Source: a virus
Strand: one strand, 5' to 3'
Length of the DNA: 60,327 nt
Virus record (IMG/VR): IMGVR_UViG_3300032288_004972
Span: 1-60,327 of that record
In this document: one piece after another, positions 32,001-40,532 of the stretch
Layout of the letters: each line of letters begins with the position of its first letter
Position numbering within the stretch: position 1 is the first letter of the stretch
Notes under the pieces: model-generated
What the model was told of the DNA's origin: nothing
The model's input: the letters and a program-made list of their open reading frames with translations, nothing else
The model's database searches: none
Program-made: the position numbers and the translations under genes

Positions 32001-32354
32001 ATGGACGATATGCGCCGAGACGTTGAGATTAAAAACGCCGTTATCGAAAAGGCGACCATCACGTGCGGGGACCGTGGGATCCTAGACGCTTGGCTGATGC
32101 TGAACTATGGCGGCAGTGGGCAGGGCTTTGGTGGCTACGTGCTGTATTGCCCCAAGTCGTTCAGCCATCACAAAATTGAGTCTTTCGCCGGGCACCACAT
32201 CTTTCGCTGCATGGAAATTGCTGGCGTTACTGACTGGCACGCCATGCCGGGAAAGACGATCCGCGTAAAGATCGAGAACGGGTTAATTCGGGCAATCGGG
32301 CACATCGTAAAAGATGACTGGTTTTGCCCCAAGGAAGATTTTGCCAACCTCTGA
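32001..32354 (+). CDS. Conserved phage protein, unknown
   Basis: The 117-residue protein has a conserved pattern: AVIEKATITCGDRGILDAWL, LNYGGSGQGFGGYVLYCP, GHHIFRCMEIAGVTDWHAMP and GKTIRVKIENGLIRAIGHIV followed by KDDWFCP. I recall many phage relatives with this G-SGQGFGGY segment, all uncharacterised. It begins 9 bases after the previous gene. A mixed alpha/beta small domain, possibly nucleotide- or nucleic-acid-related, given the surrounding genes. Confidence 0.75.
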   Translation: MDDMRRDVEIKNAVIEKATITCGDRGILDAWLMLNYGGSGQGFGGYVLYCPKSFSHHKIESFAGHHIFRCMEIAGVTDWHAMPGKTIRVKIENGLIRAIGHIVKDDWFCPKEDFANL

Positions 32355-32382
32355 ACAACAAAGACCCCACAAGGAGCTATTG

Positions 32383-32703
32383 ATGAAAACCGTACCGCAA
32401 CTGCTGCGAGATGCAGCAGGGATCTATGAAGAGCGCAACAAACTTTACGGCGACAACTACAAGCGCTTCGGCGAAATCATGGCATTGCTTTTTCCGAACA
32501 ATGCGGAGCTCGCCTTTTCGAACGAGTTCAATCGTTTCGGAATTTTTGTGCAGATGGTCTCGAAGCTGACGCGCTACGCCGAAAACTTTGACCGGGGCGG
32601 ACATCGCGATTCGTTGGACGACCTCGCCGTTTATGCGATGATGCTACGCGAACTCGATGATGAGAATGCGGCGGCGGAAGTCGATCGGGAGCGTGGAAAG
32701 TGA
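32383..32703 (+). CDS. All-helical conserved phage protein (DUF6378/Nmad-like)
   Basis: From the ATG at 32383 (AAGGAGC before it) this is a 106-residue helical protein: LLRDAAGIYEERNKLYGDNY, then SNEFNRFGIFVQMVSKLTRY and GGHRDSLDDLAVYAMMLREL. The ERN..YGDN and HRDSLDDLAVYA pattern is shared with widespread small phage proteins resembling all-alpha NTP pyrophosphatases and the domains called nucleotide-modification-associated. It might hydrolyse a non-canonical dNTP. The acidic residues needed for metal binding are only partly evident. Confidence 0.7.
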   Translation: MKTVPQLLRDAAGIYEERNKLYGDNYKRFGEIMALLFPNNAELAFSNEFNRFGIFVQMVSKLTRYAENFDRGGHRDSLDDLAVYAMMLRELDDENAAAEVDRERGK

Positions 32704-33233
32704 AATTTCCAGCTCCGTTTATCCAAGTGGGATCTTGTATTGCAAGATGCAAGGGGAAACATCGCTATGCTCCTAAAACGGAGACTTATCAGAAGGACGA
32801 TTATGTTCGAATCATATTTAATGGAGAAAGATGGAGCGCGCACAGGCTAAGTTTTTCTCTTAATGTTGAAAAAATTCCAAGACGCCCGAACTCGAAAAAG
32901 GAAGGGCTTGTTCTTCATACTTGTGATAATAAATGGTGCATCAATCCTGATCATTTATATCTTGGAACCTCGAAGCAGAACGCCATTGACAATGCAGAGA
33001 GAAATATTGAGTGGAGAAGAAAGAGGTCCGAGATCCAAAAAAGGATTGGAGCTCCAAAGGAATCAGGATTCAAGATTTATTGGGAGAGGGTGGGTCTCGG
33101 AGAGCGCTCCGAGTTTATTAAAAGAAGGCAAAAGATATTTGCAGAAAAGTATCTATCCGACAATGATTTTTTAAAGAGAAGAGCGAGGGCGACGAAAGAA
33201 GGCTGGAGAAGAAGGAAGGAGGAGTTAAAATGA
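32700..33233 (+). CDS. Free-standing HNH homing endonuclease
   Basis: The 177-residue protein has an HNH core: VRIIFNGERWSAHRLSFSLN, then LVLHTCDNKWCINPDHLYLG with His73, Cys75, Cys80, Asn82 and His85. A basic helix follows (TSKQNAIDNAERNIEWRRKR), and a Lys/Arg-rich C-terminal region that would bind DNA. The gene is visibly more A/T-rich than its neighbours and uses rarer codons such as AGA, AAA and ATT, a sign of recent transfer. It sits between the Nmad-like and DnaQ genes with 4-base overlaps on each side. Confidence 0.85.
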   Translation: MKFPAPFIQVGSCIARCKGKHRYAPKTETYQKDDYVRIIFNGERWSAHRLSFSLNVEKIPRRPNSKKEGLVLHTCDNKWCINPDHLYLGTSKQNAIDNAERNIEWRRKRSEIQKRIGAPKESGFKIYWERVGLGERSEFIKRRQKIFAEKYLSDNDFLKRRARATKEGWRRRKEELK

Positions 33234-33757
33234 AAACTCTTGTCATAGATTGTGAAACTACGGGCCTCGTCAAGAACCGGCTCGTGCCGTTGGCTCGTCA
33301 GCCGAAGGTCATTGAGCTTTTCGGCCTGACAGTCGAAGAAGAGGACGAGGTGCTCGCGTTCTCAAGCCTTTTCAATCCCGGACACGGGGTTGATGCCGAC
33401 ACGACCCGCATCACCGGCATCACCGACAACATGCTTGCGGAAGCCGAATCGTTTGCCGAAAAAGCACAGGCAATCAAAGACGCCATCGAGCGCCATGATG
33501 AAGTCGTCGCTCACAACTTGAGCTTCGATAAAACGATGATCGACCTTGAGATGGAGCGCGTCGGGTTGACGATTGAATGGCCGCAACTCATTTGCACTGT
33601 TGAAGCGACGGTGCACTTGAAAGGCCATCGATTGAACCTGAATGCGCTGCACCATTTTCTTTTCGACGAGGAATTCACCGGCGCGCACCGGGCGGAAAAC
33701 GACGTGCGTGCACTTGCCCGCTGTTTCAAAGAGCTCAGGAAAAGGGGGATCGTATGA
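33230..33757 (+). CDS. DnaQ-like DEDDh 3'-5' exonuclease
   Basis: The 175-residue protein has the exonuclease motifs LVIDCETTGL (Asp7, Glu9), VVAHNLSFDKTMIDLEM (Asp100) and GAHRAENDVRALARCF (His153, Asp158). This is the DEDDh subfamily used for proofreading by Pol III epsilon. It overlaps the HNH and dCMP deaminase genes by 4 bases each and lies two genes before the DnaE-type polymerase. It therefore very likely proofreads for that enzyme, whose own PHP domain looks inactive. Confidence 0.88.
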   Translation: MKTLVIDCETTGLVKNRLVPLARQPKVIELFGLTVEEEDEVLAFSSLFNPGHGVDADTTRITGITDNMLAEAESFAEKAQAIKDAIERHDEVVAHNLSFDKTMIDLEMERVGLTIEWPQLICTVEATVHLKGHRLNLNALHHFLFDEEFTGAHRAENDVRALARCFKELRKRGIV

Positions 33758-34191
33758 ATTGGAATGATTATTTCATGAACTTTGCACACATGGCGAAGTT
33801 CAAATCAAAAGACAGCACGCAGGTGGGGGCAATCCTTGTTGGGCCGGAGAACGAGATCCGGTTGACGGGGTTCAACGGACCGCCCAAGGGCGTGAAGGAA
33901 ACGGACGAGCGCCGCGAGCGCCCGACGAAATATCTCTACACTTCACACGCGGAAGAGAATTTGATCGCCTTCGCAGCACGAGAAGGAATTCGCACGAACG
34001 GATGCACCGTTTATGTCACGCACATGCCTTGCGCCCGTTGTGCCCGCACGCTCATTCAAGCGGGCGTGAAGAGGATCGTTTACGACGCGGGGAACACTTC
34101 CATGCCCACGGAGGAATTCAAAGCAGCCGAAGAAATGTTTTTCGAAGCGCGTATCTCTGTCACTCCATTCGCCTCCAAGGAGGAAAAATGA
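33754..34191 (+). CDS. dCMP deaminase
   Basis: The 145-residue protein has the zinc-dependent deaminase signature SHAEENLIAF (His65, catalytic Glu67) and MPCARCARTLIQAGV (Cys93, Cys96). The substrate-side NDYFMNFAHMAKFKSKDSTQ segment at the start is typical of dCMP deaminases. It would convert dCMP to dUMP, the substrate for a thymidylate synthase or a dUMP-modifying enzyme, in line with the ThyX-like gene upstream. It overlaps the next small gene by ATGA. Confidence 0.9.
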   Translation: MNWNDYFMNFAHMAKFKSKDSTQVGAILVGPENEIRLTGFNGPPKGVKETDERRERPTKYLYTSHAEENLIAFAAREGIRTNGCTVYVTHMPCARCARTLIQAGVKRIVYDAGNTSMPTEEFKAAEEMFFEARISVTPFASKEEK

Positions 34192-34358
34192 ACCTCGCCA
34201 TCGCCTTTTGCATTCTCGGGAGTGCGCTTTTCACGCTCGTCGGAACTGTGTTCGATTGGTTCGATGGCAAATGGTCTCCGCTCGATGTTTTGTTCATCAC
34301 GACGGGCTCCGCCGTTTCCATCGTCTTCATTCTGTCAACCTTGTTTGGGCTGAAATGA
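34188..34358 (+). CDS. Small two-span membrane protein
   Basis: A 56-residue protein starts MNLAIAFCILGSALFTLVGT and has two hydrophobic helices (residues 3-20 and about 32-54) with a WFDGKWSPLD turn. AGGAGGAAAA precedes it. It lies between the dCMP deaminase and DNA polymerase, overlapping both by 4 bases. A holin-like topology is seen, but its early location argues against lysis; superinfection exclusion or membrane anchoring of replication is possible. Confidence 0.65.
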   Translation: MNLAIAFCILGSALFTLVGTVFDWFDGKWSPLDVLFITTGSAVSIVFILSTLFGLK

Positions 34359-37246
34359 TAAGGGTTCGCACGGGCTACAGCTTCCGCGTTGCCGCCGGAA
34401 TGATTGACGATGTCATGAGCCGCCTCGTTGAGGTTGGGGCGGCTTATGCACCAATTTCAGATCGCGCCAGCACATTCGGCTGGGTGCGCTGGTCCAAGCT
34501 CGCCAAAAAACATGGACTCAAGCCGCTCTTCGGCGTTGAGCTCGCGGTCAGCCCTTCAATCCATGCGAAAAAACCCAGCACAGACCATTGGACCTTTTTC
34601 CCGAAGCAGGACATCGCTTCCATCAATGAGCTCGTGCACCTCGCCACGTCGCAGTTCCGCTACGAGCCGCTGCTTTCCCTTGAGCAGGCCCTTTCAGCGC
34701 CGGGCTGTTTCAAGATAATTGGCAACCGCACGCCGCTCACGGACATCGATCCGGCCTTGTTGCAGCGCGACGACGTTTTCCTTGCGCTCTCGCCCTCCTG
34801 CGCAAAGGGCTACGTCGCGCAAGCGCTGGACCTCGGCCTCAAACTCGTGGCCTCTTCGGACAACAAATTCATCCGTCCTGACGACGAGGGGTTCTACGAA
34901 GTTTTGTGCGGGCGCGGCGCATCGACCCAGACCTATCCGCAGCATATAATGGGCCTGCAGGAGTGGGAAAAATCTGTGGGGAGGATCGCCCCTCCCGACG
35001 CAATTCAGGCTTCCATGGCCGCTGCAAGCGATCTGGCGGCCCTCGTCAAGGGGGAGCTCAGGCAAGCGAAAGTTCTGACGCCGGAAAAGCCGAAGACCCT
35101 TGAGCAGATGTGCCGTGAGGGCGCGGAAAAGCTCGGCGTCGACCTCACCGATCCGGTTTATGCCGCGCGGCTGAAGCGCGAACTGGACATGATTGCGCTC
35201 AAGGAGTTTGAGGACTATTTCTACATTATTGCGGACCTGATGGAATTCGCACGCAAGGTCATGCTCTGCGGCCCGGCGCGCGGGTCCAGCTGCGGATCGC
35301 TGGTTTGCTATCTCCTCCGCATCACGTCCATTGACCCCTTGAAGTGGGGCTTGCTGTTCGAGCGCTTCATCGACATCACGCGCAACGACCTGCCGGACAT
35401 CGACTTGGACTTCTCGGACCAGAAGCGCGACATGGTTTTCGAATACATGGAGAAGAAATATGGACGCGACCACGTGGCGCGGCTCGGTACGGTGGCGCTA
35501 TTCAGACCTCGATCCGCAATTGACGAAGCCGGAACTGCTCTGGGGGTTCCCCGTTGGCTCTGCGACAAGATGCTCGACGGACTCATCGTGCGTTCCGGCG
35601 GCGACTCCCGCGCCCTGCAAACGCTCGAAGACACATTCAACGAAACGGCTGCGGGCCGCGAGCTCCTCGGCAAGCATCCTGAAATTCTCGTCGCTGCAAA
35701 GATGGAAGGCCATCCACGGCATTTCTCGCAGCACGCTGCCGGGATCGTCGTCACTGAAAGGCCCGTCACGGATTTCGTCGCTGTGGACGCACGCACAGGC
35801 GCGACGCATTGCGACAAAAAAGATGCCGAAGAACTGAACCTGCTCAAGATCGACGCGCTCGGCCTGACGCAGCTGTCGGTTTTTGAGGACACGCTGGAGC
35901 TCGCCCGGCTGCCAATGGACTATCTTGAGAGAGCGCCGCTCGATGACCCGGCGGCAATCGCTGTCATCAACACGAAGCAATTCTCCGGCATTTTCCAGTT
36001 CAACGGACCGGCGCTGCAGTCAATCGTCAATCAAGTCAAGCTCAATTCACTTGAGGACATTGTTTCGACGACGGCGCTCGCTCGGCCGGGGCCGATGGCC
36101 GGGGGCTCGACGAATGAATGGGTCAAGCGCCGCAACGGCATCTCACCCATCACTTATCCTGATCCCATTTTCAAGCCATACCTTGAGCGCACGGCAGGCA
36201 TCATCACTTACCAAGAGCAGGTCATGCAAATCTGCCGCGAGGTTGGTGGCATGTCTTGGGAGGACGTTTCGGTCCTCCGCAAAGCAATGAGCAAGTCGCT
36301 CGGCAAAGAGTTTTTCGACCAATACGGAAACAAATTCAAGGAAGGCGCTGTCCGCAAGGGCATTGCTGCGGACGTGCTTGACAAGGTTTGGGACGAGCTT
36401 TGCGCTTATGGCGCGATGGGCTTCAATCAATCGCACTCTGTGGCCTATGGCATCATCAGCTATTGGTGTGCCTATCTCAAAGCGCACCACCCGGTTGAGT
36501 TCGCGGCGGCAACGCTCTCGCACGAGGGCGACCCGGCCAAGCAGATTATGATCCTGAGAGAAATGCATGCGGAGGGTGTGCCTTACGTTCCGGTCGACAT
36601 TGAATTCTCAACTGACAAGTGGACGGTTGGTTCCCGCGACGGAAAGAAATTTCTCGTCGGTCCCATCAGCAACGTGAAAGGCATCGGCCCAAAGATGGTG
36701 AATGCCATCCTTTCGGCGCGCGCACGCAAGGAGCCACTCCCCGCGAGGGCAGAGAAGCTGCTGACGAACGCCACGACGGAAATTGACAGCCTCTGGCCCA
36801 TCAAGGACGCCATTGCGCGCCTCATGCCGGACCCCTCAGCGCGGAACATTCATACGCCCCCGACGCCGGTCGTCGACCTGCAATGCCGCGCGACCGATTG
36901 GACGGCGCTGACTTTCGCCTTGGTGGATCAGATCAAGCCACGAGATGAGAACGAGGCCGTGAACGTCGCCAAGCGGGGCGGCAAGCGCGTGACAGGGCCG
37001 ACGACCTCGCTCAACTTGACGATCCGCGACGACACCGACAGAATTTTCGGCAAGATTGATCGCTTCAAGTTCGACAAGCTCGGTCAAGAGATCGTGGACC
37101 GTGGCAAGGCAGGCAAAGCGATCTATGCATTCAAAGGGACAGTGCCGCGCGGGTTCCGCATGATGCGGATCGAGGCTGTGCGGTTCATCGGTTTCGTCGA
37201 CGGTTCGACGGAAGAGCGCAAGGAAGAGGAAAGCGTCAATGGCTGA
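34355..37246 (+). CDS. dnaE: DNA polymerase III alpha subunit-like (DnaE, family C)
   Basis: From the ATG at 34355 (ATGA overlap) this is a 963-residue family C polymerase, about 200 residues shorter than bacterial DnaE. The catalytic aspartates are in PDIDLDF near residue 347 and in LLKIDALGLTQLS near residue 500. CGPARGSSCGSLVCYLL, the MGFNQSHSVAYGIISYWCAY fingers segment and the NVKGIGPKMVNAI helix-hairpin-helix are clear. The N-terminal PHP domain has lost metal ligands: the usual HxH is replaced by V-R-T and TDHG by SDRA, so no intrinsic exonuclease is expected. A C-terminal beta domain may be OB-fold-like. It is the replicative polymerase. Confidence 0.92.
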   Translation: MIRVRTGYSFRVAAGMIDDVMSRLVEVGAAYAPISDRASTFGWVRWSKLAKKHGLKPLFGVELAVSPSIHAKKPSTDHWTFFPKQDIASINELVHLATSQFRYEPLLSLEQALSAPGCFKIIGNRTPLTDIDPALLQRDDVFLALSPSCAKGYVAQALDLGLKLVASSDNKFIRPDDEGFYEVLCGRGASTQTYPQHIMGLQEWEKSVGRIAPPDAIQASMAAASDLAALVKGELRQAKVLTPEKPKTLEQMCREGAEKLGVDLTDPVYAARLKRELDMIALKEFEDYFYIIADLMEFARKVMLCGPARGSSCGSLVCYLLRITSIDPLKWGLLFERFIDITRNDLPDIDLDFSDQKRDMVFEYMEKKYGRDHVARLGTVALFRPRSAIDEAGTALGVPRWLCDKMLDGLIVRSGGDSRALQTLEDTFNETAAGRELLGKHPEILVAAKMEGHPRHFSQHAAGIVVTERPVTDFVAVDARTGATHCDKKDAEELNLLKIDALGLTQLSVFEDTLELARLPMDYLERAPLDDPAAIAVINTKQFSGIFQFNGPALQSIVNQVKLNSLEDIVSTTALARPGPMAGGSTNEWVKRRNGISPITYPDPIFKPYLERTAGIITYQEQVMQICREVGGMSWEDVSVLRKAMSKSLGKEFFDQYGNKFKEGAVRKGIAADVLDKVWDELCAYGAMGFNQSHSVAYGIISYWCAYLKAHHPVEFAAATLSHEGDPAKQIMILREMHAEGVPYVPVDIEFSTDKWTVGSRDGKKFLVGPISNVKGIGPKMVNAILSARARKEPLPARAEKLLTNATTEIDSLWPIKDAIARLMPDPSARNIHTPPTPVVDLQCRATDWTALTFALVDQIKPRDENEAVNVAKRGGKRVTGPTTSLNLTIRDDTDRIFGKIDRFKFDKLGQEIVDRGKAGKAIYAFKGTVPRGFRMMRIEAVRFIGFVDGSTEERKEEESVNG

Positions 37247-37448
37247 ATATATCATGGTTGTGGTGAATGACTCCAAGACTGTCATCGCGAAAAAGATGCC
37301 GGGGCAAAAGGCGCGCTACCGCACGTTTGCTTCCGTGCCTTCTCAATCGAATGCGCAGTGGATGGTGGATGCGTTGAATGAGAAGCATGCCTTTGAATAC
37401 GTCACCGGCAAGGATGAGGAGAAAACAGATGTTGTCAAAAACGCATAG
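37239..37448 (+). CDS. Small protein, unknown
   Basis: The 69-residue protein overlaps the polymerase end by 8 bases. It starts MAEYIMVVVNDSKTVIAKKM and looks like a small beta-alpha unit ending in a charged tail (YVTGKDEEKTDVVKNA). The ribosome binding region is GAGGAAAGCGTCA. No family is recognised. Confidence 0.6.
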   Translation: MAEYIMVVVNDSKTVIAKKMPGQKARYRTFASVPSQSNAQWMVDALNEKHAFEYVTGKDEEKTDVVKNA

Positions 37449-37674
37449 CCCTGAACGCCAGAAGGTCATGAGTCAAGTGGGGCAGAAGATCGGAGATCAA
37501 TGCCTCAGCAAACTCGACATGAACGAGACGCTCGGGCTTTTGCTCGGGCTCATCGTCAGTTTCGTCGTCGTCGAGTTTGACGACCCGGAAGCGCAAGCAG
37601 GCATTCTTGAGAATATCTGCAATGAAATTTGTCGGTTGCATTCAGAGCACATGAAAGAAAAAAGCACAAGTTGA
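37429..37674 (+). CDS. Small protein with hydrophobic core helix
   Basis: From the ATG at 37429 (GAGGAG before it) the protein has 81 residues: a polar N-terminus, a hydrophobic stretch (TLGLLLGLIVSFVVVEF, residues 33-49) and a C-terminal helix (ILENICNEICRLHSEHMKEK). One membrane span or a buried helix is possible. It overlaps the previous gene by 20 bases. No family is recognised. Confidence 0.55.
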   Translation: MLSKTHSPERQKVMSQVGQKIGDQCLSKLDMNETLGLLLGLIVSFVVVEFDDPEAQAGILENICNEICRLHSEHMKEKSTS

Positions 37675-37689
37675 GGCTTGGGGACAACA

Positions 37690-39969
37690 ATGAAAATTAA
37701 GTCGCTTTCAGAAATCCCTGCAGTGCAGGCATATCTCACGCGCATCGGAGCGCGCCCGCGTTCGCTCCGCACAGCGGTTGTGGAGGAACGACGCGGGGAC
37801 TATTGGTCAGACGTTGCGCTCATTCACTTCGCCACGGACGGCAAGGTGAAAGCGCCGGAGCTCTACGCTCCCACAGAGCGTGAGCGCTTGCAGATTGAGT
37901 TGGATTGTCAAGCCGTTCAGTGGCCGCAGTCCGCCGTCATCCCTGCAGGCATGGCGCTGCCGGAAAAAGTCAATGCGCTGCCGACGCAGGACATCTTCAC
38001 GTTCAAGAACATGAACGGGGAAATTCTGATGATCCAAACGCGGCAGATGGTCAAGGGCGAAAAGCGCTACGCGCCATGGACCTTTTGGGACGACGGCGAA
38101 TGGAGGATGATGGAGCCGGAAGGATTGCTCCCGCTTTGGGGCATGGAGCAACTCAACCATCATCAAGTCGTGTTCATTCATGAAGGTGCCAAAGCTGCTG
38201 CAACCATCCGCAAGATGGTTGACGCAAAAACGCCGGAGGACAGAGCGGCCCTCGCGGCTCATCCTTGGGGTGAGGAACTGCAGCACGCCGCCCATCTGGG
38301 ATGGATTGGAGGCGCTTTGTCGCCCTCCCGCACGGATTGGTCCATCCTCCGCAAAGCGGGCGTCAAGCGCGCCTACATCGTTTCTGACAACGATGCACCG
38401 GGCGTGGCGGCGGTCCCCGCCATTGCGCGCCATCTCCGCATTCCGACCTTCCAGCTGCAGTTCACGAATGAGTGGCCCGGCGGCTTCGACCTCGCCGATC
38501 CGTTCCCCGCCAAGATGTTCAAGGAGGTTGATGGGTTCAATTATTATGTTGGTCCCAGCTTCCGGGCTTGCTTGCATCCTGCCACATGGGCGACGGACCT
38601 GATCCCAAACCCCAAGGGCAAGCCGACGCCGATGCTGCGTGACAATTTCAAGGAGATGTGGTCCTACGTCGAGGAGGCCGATCTTTTTGTTTGCATCGAC
38701 ATGCCTGAGATTGTGCGGCCGGAATCAATCATGAACAAAATGCTCGCGGCCTTCTCGGACACCAACGAGACTTCGCGGCTGGTGGTGAAGGCTTACACGG
38801 GCCGCAGCGCAAAGCTTTGCTACCGCCCTGACAATCCCGGCAAGATCGTGACGGACAACACGACCTCGGCCATCAACTTGCATACCCCGACGCATATCAA
38901 AAGCCGCCCCGGTTCACCGGAGCCGTTCATTGAGTTCCTTGAGTATATGTTCCCCAATGAGAACGAACGCTACGAAGTTGCGCGTTGGTGCGCCACGCTC
39001 ATTGCGCGGCCTGATGTCAAGATGGAATATGGCATGTTGCTCGTCAGTGAGCGTCAAGGTGTCGGAAAGTCAACGCTCGGTGCGACGGTGCTTGCGCCGC
39101 TCGTGGGAATGCAAAACGTGGGCTACCCAACCGAAACGCAGATCGTGCAGTCGGAGTTCAACGGCTGGATGGCAAACAAGAGGTTGGTGATTGTTCATGA
39201 GATTTACTCCGGGCACTCGTGGAAGGCTTACAATAAGTTGAAGTCGGCCATCACGGACAAAGAGGTTGAGGTCAACGAGAAATACCAACGGACCTACACG
39301 ATTGAGAACTGGGCGCACGTGTTCGCTTGCTCGAATTCGCTGCGCGCTTTGAAGATGGAGGAGGATGATCGCCGTTGGTTTTATCCTGAAGTGACCGAGG
39401 AGAAGTGGAGCCGCGACAAGTTCGAACAATTCCACAATTGGATCAAGTCCGGGGGCCTCTCGATCATCAAGAACTGGGCCGAGGGCTTCGAGGACTACGT
39501 TGGCAAGGGTCAGGCCGCTCCCATGACGCAGCGCAAGCGCGACCTCATTGCGGACTCCCGGACGGAGGGCCAGCAAGAGGCAGCGGAGCTCGCAGGGGCG
39601 ATGAACCGGAAAAAGGAGCCGGTGGTCGTTGCGATGAAAGAGGTCGTCGAGTGGGTGCGCCAGTCGGTGCAAGGTCGGGTGTTCGACACCGACCTCGAGA
39701 TTCGCAAAACGATGAAGGAGAATGACACGTTCTGGTTCGACGATCGCATCTTGGTCAAGGGCCGATTGCAGTTTGCTGGCATGAATGAGAAGGCGCTCAA
39801 GAAGCTGCGGGAAAGCGGCTTTTCGATGAAGATTGTCAAGGGCACCGTCTCTTTGAACAAGAAGGAAAACGAAACGGAGGAGGAGTTCAAGGAGCGGAAG
39901 AAGGCATTCGCCGCGACGATGAGCGCCATGGCTGTCGCGCCGGGGGACGTGCTGGGCGTGGCGATGTGA
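37690..39969 (+). CDS. Primase-helicase (TOPRIM-like region plus DUF5906-type helicase)
   Basis: The 759-residue protein is read from the ATG at 37690. Its first third contains VVFIHEGAKAAATIRKM (acidic residue near 164) and AYIVSDNDAPGVAAVPAIA (DND near 233), the two acidic motifs of a TOPRIM-type primase. The centre has Walker A SERQGVGKSTLGATVL (about residues 453-468), KRLVIVHEIYSGHSWKAYN as Walker B region and VFACSNSLRALKMEEDDRRW. These are typical of D5/DUF5906 superfamily 3 helicases. The C-terminus ends in a lysine/glutamate-rich helix. It would prime and unwind DNA for the DnaE-type polymerase encoded upstream. Confidence 0.85.
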   Translation: MKIKSLSEIPAVQAYLTRIGARPRSLRTAVVEERRGDYWSDVALIHFATDGKVKAPELYAPTERERLQIELDCQAVQWPQSAVIPAGMALPEKVNALPTQDIFTFKNMNGEILMIQTRQMVKGEKRYAPWTFWDDGEWRMMEPEGLLPLWGMEQLNHHQVVFIHEGAKAAATIRKMVDAKTPEDRAALAAHPWGEELQHAAHLGWIGGALSPSRTDWSILRKAGVKRAYIVSDNDAPGVAAVPAIARHLRIPTFQLQFTNEWPGGFDLADPFPAKMFKEVDGFNYYVGPSFRACLHPATWATDLIPNPKGKPTPMLRDNFKEMWSYVEEADLFVCIDMPEIVRPESIMNKMLAAFSDTNETSRLVVKAYTGRSAKLCYRPDNPGKIVTDNTTSAINLHTPTHIKSRPGSPEPFIEFLEYMFPNENERYEVARWCATLIARPDVKMEYGMLLVSERQGVGKSTLGATVLAPLVGMQNVGYPTETQIVQSEFNGWMANKRLVIVHEIYSGHSWKAYNKLKSAITDKEVEVNEKYQRTYTIENWAHVFACSNSLRALKMEEDDRRWFYPEVTEEKWSRDKFEQFHNWIKSGGLSIIKNWAEGFEDYVGKGQAAPMTQRKRDLIADSRTEGQQEAAELAGAMNRKKEPVVVAMKEVVEWVRQSVQGRVFDTDLEIRKTMKENDTFWFDDRILVKGRLQFAGMNEKALKKLRESGFSMKIVKGTVSLNKKENETEEEFKERKKAFAATMSAMAVAPGDVLGVAM

Positions 39970-39981
39970 GGAGCGATTTTC

Positions 39982-40176
39982 ATGAAAACCATCGTCGTTT
40001 GGGTTCTGATATTCGGTTACTCCCCATCCGCGCCAACTGGCAATAACTCGTCTATCGCCATTCCGGGCATTGCCTCGGAAGATGAATGCAGGAGACTTGG
40101 GAGGCGCATTATCGGGGACGCTTGGCTTCAACCAAAATTTCGGTGCGAGTCTTACAAGGCAGCGGCTACAGAATAG
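39982..40176 (+). CDS. Small probable exported protein
   Basis: The 64-residue protein has GGAGCGATTTTC before its ATG and a hydrophobic N-terminus (TIVVWVLIFGYSPSAPTG) that could be a signal peptide. The remainder has two Cys residues in a pattern (DECRRLGRRI and KFRCESY) also found in other short phage and host exported proteins. Role unknown. Confidence 0.55.
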   Translation: MKTIVVWVLIFGYSPSAPTGNNSSIAIPGIASEDECRRLGRRIIGDAWLQPKFRCESYKAAATE

Positions 40177-40185
40177 GAGGGGAAA

Positions 40186-40389
40186 ATGACATTCGAACAA
40201 GCGCTGAGTCTTTTGGTCAAACTCCATACAGAAGACAAGGCAGATGGGACATGGGCGGCAATCACACCGGGCGTGCCGCTCGACGAAATCCGTCGCACGT
40301 GCGGCTTGTGGGAATATGCCAAAGCTTGGATGGTCCTAAAAGAGGCGGTTTATATCTTGGAGAGCCGTTCGGATTTTGAGCTTCATTAG
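40186..40389 (+). CDS. Small protein, unknown, last gene of the early plus arm
   Basis: The 67-residue protein has a perfect AGGAGG ribosome binding site. It starts MTFEQALSLLVKLHTEDKAD and is a compact helical protein with four Trp/Tyr residues (CGLWEYAKAWMVLKEAVYIL). No family is recognised. A 362-base non-coding stretch follows. Confidence 0.6.
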   Translation: MTFEQALSLLVKLHTEDKADGTWAAITPGVPLDEIRRTCGLWEYAKAWMVLKEAVYILESRSDFELH

Positions 40390-40500
40390 GGGGCGATGGA
40401 GCTTGGTCTTAAGCTTATGGCAGAGAGTTTCGGCAAGCTTGGTCTGGGGCTTAAGGAGGGCGGATTAGCTTGGCTTTAAGGCTAGAGCTTGAGCGGTGAA
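40390..40500 (+). repeat. Imperfect AGCTTGG direct repeats, possible iterons
   Basis: AGCTTGGTCTTAAGCTT starts at 40400, AGCTTGGTCTGGGGCTTAAG at 40436 and AGCTTGGCTTTAAGGCT at 40467. A shorter AGCTTGAG begins at 40486. They are about 36, 31 and 19 bases apart. The stretch is non-coding and adjoins nested palindromes, as in iteron-type origins. No DnaA-box consensus was recognised by eye. Confidence 0.5.
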
Positions 40501-40532
40501 AAAGGGAAACAATAGTGAAAACAGCTTTTCAA

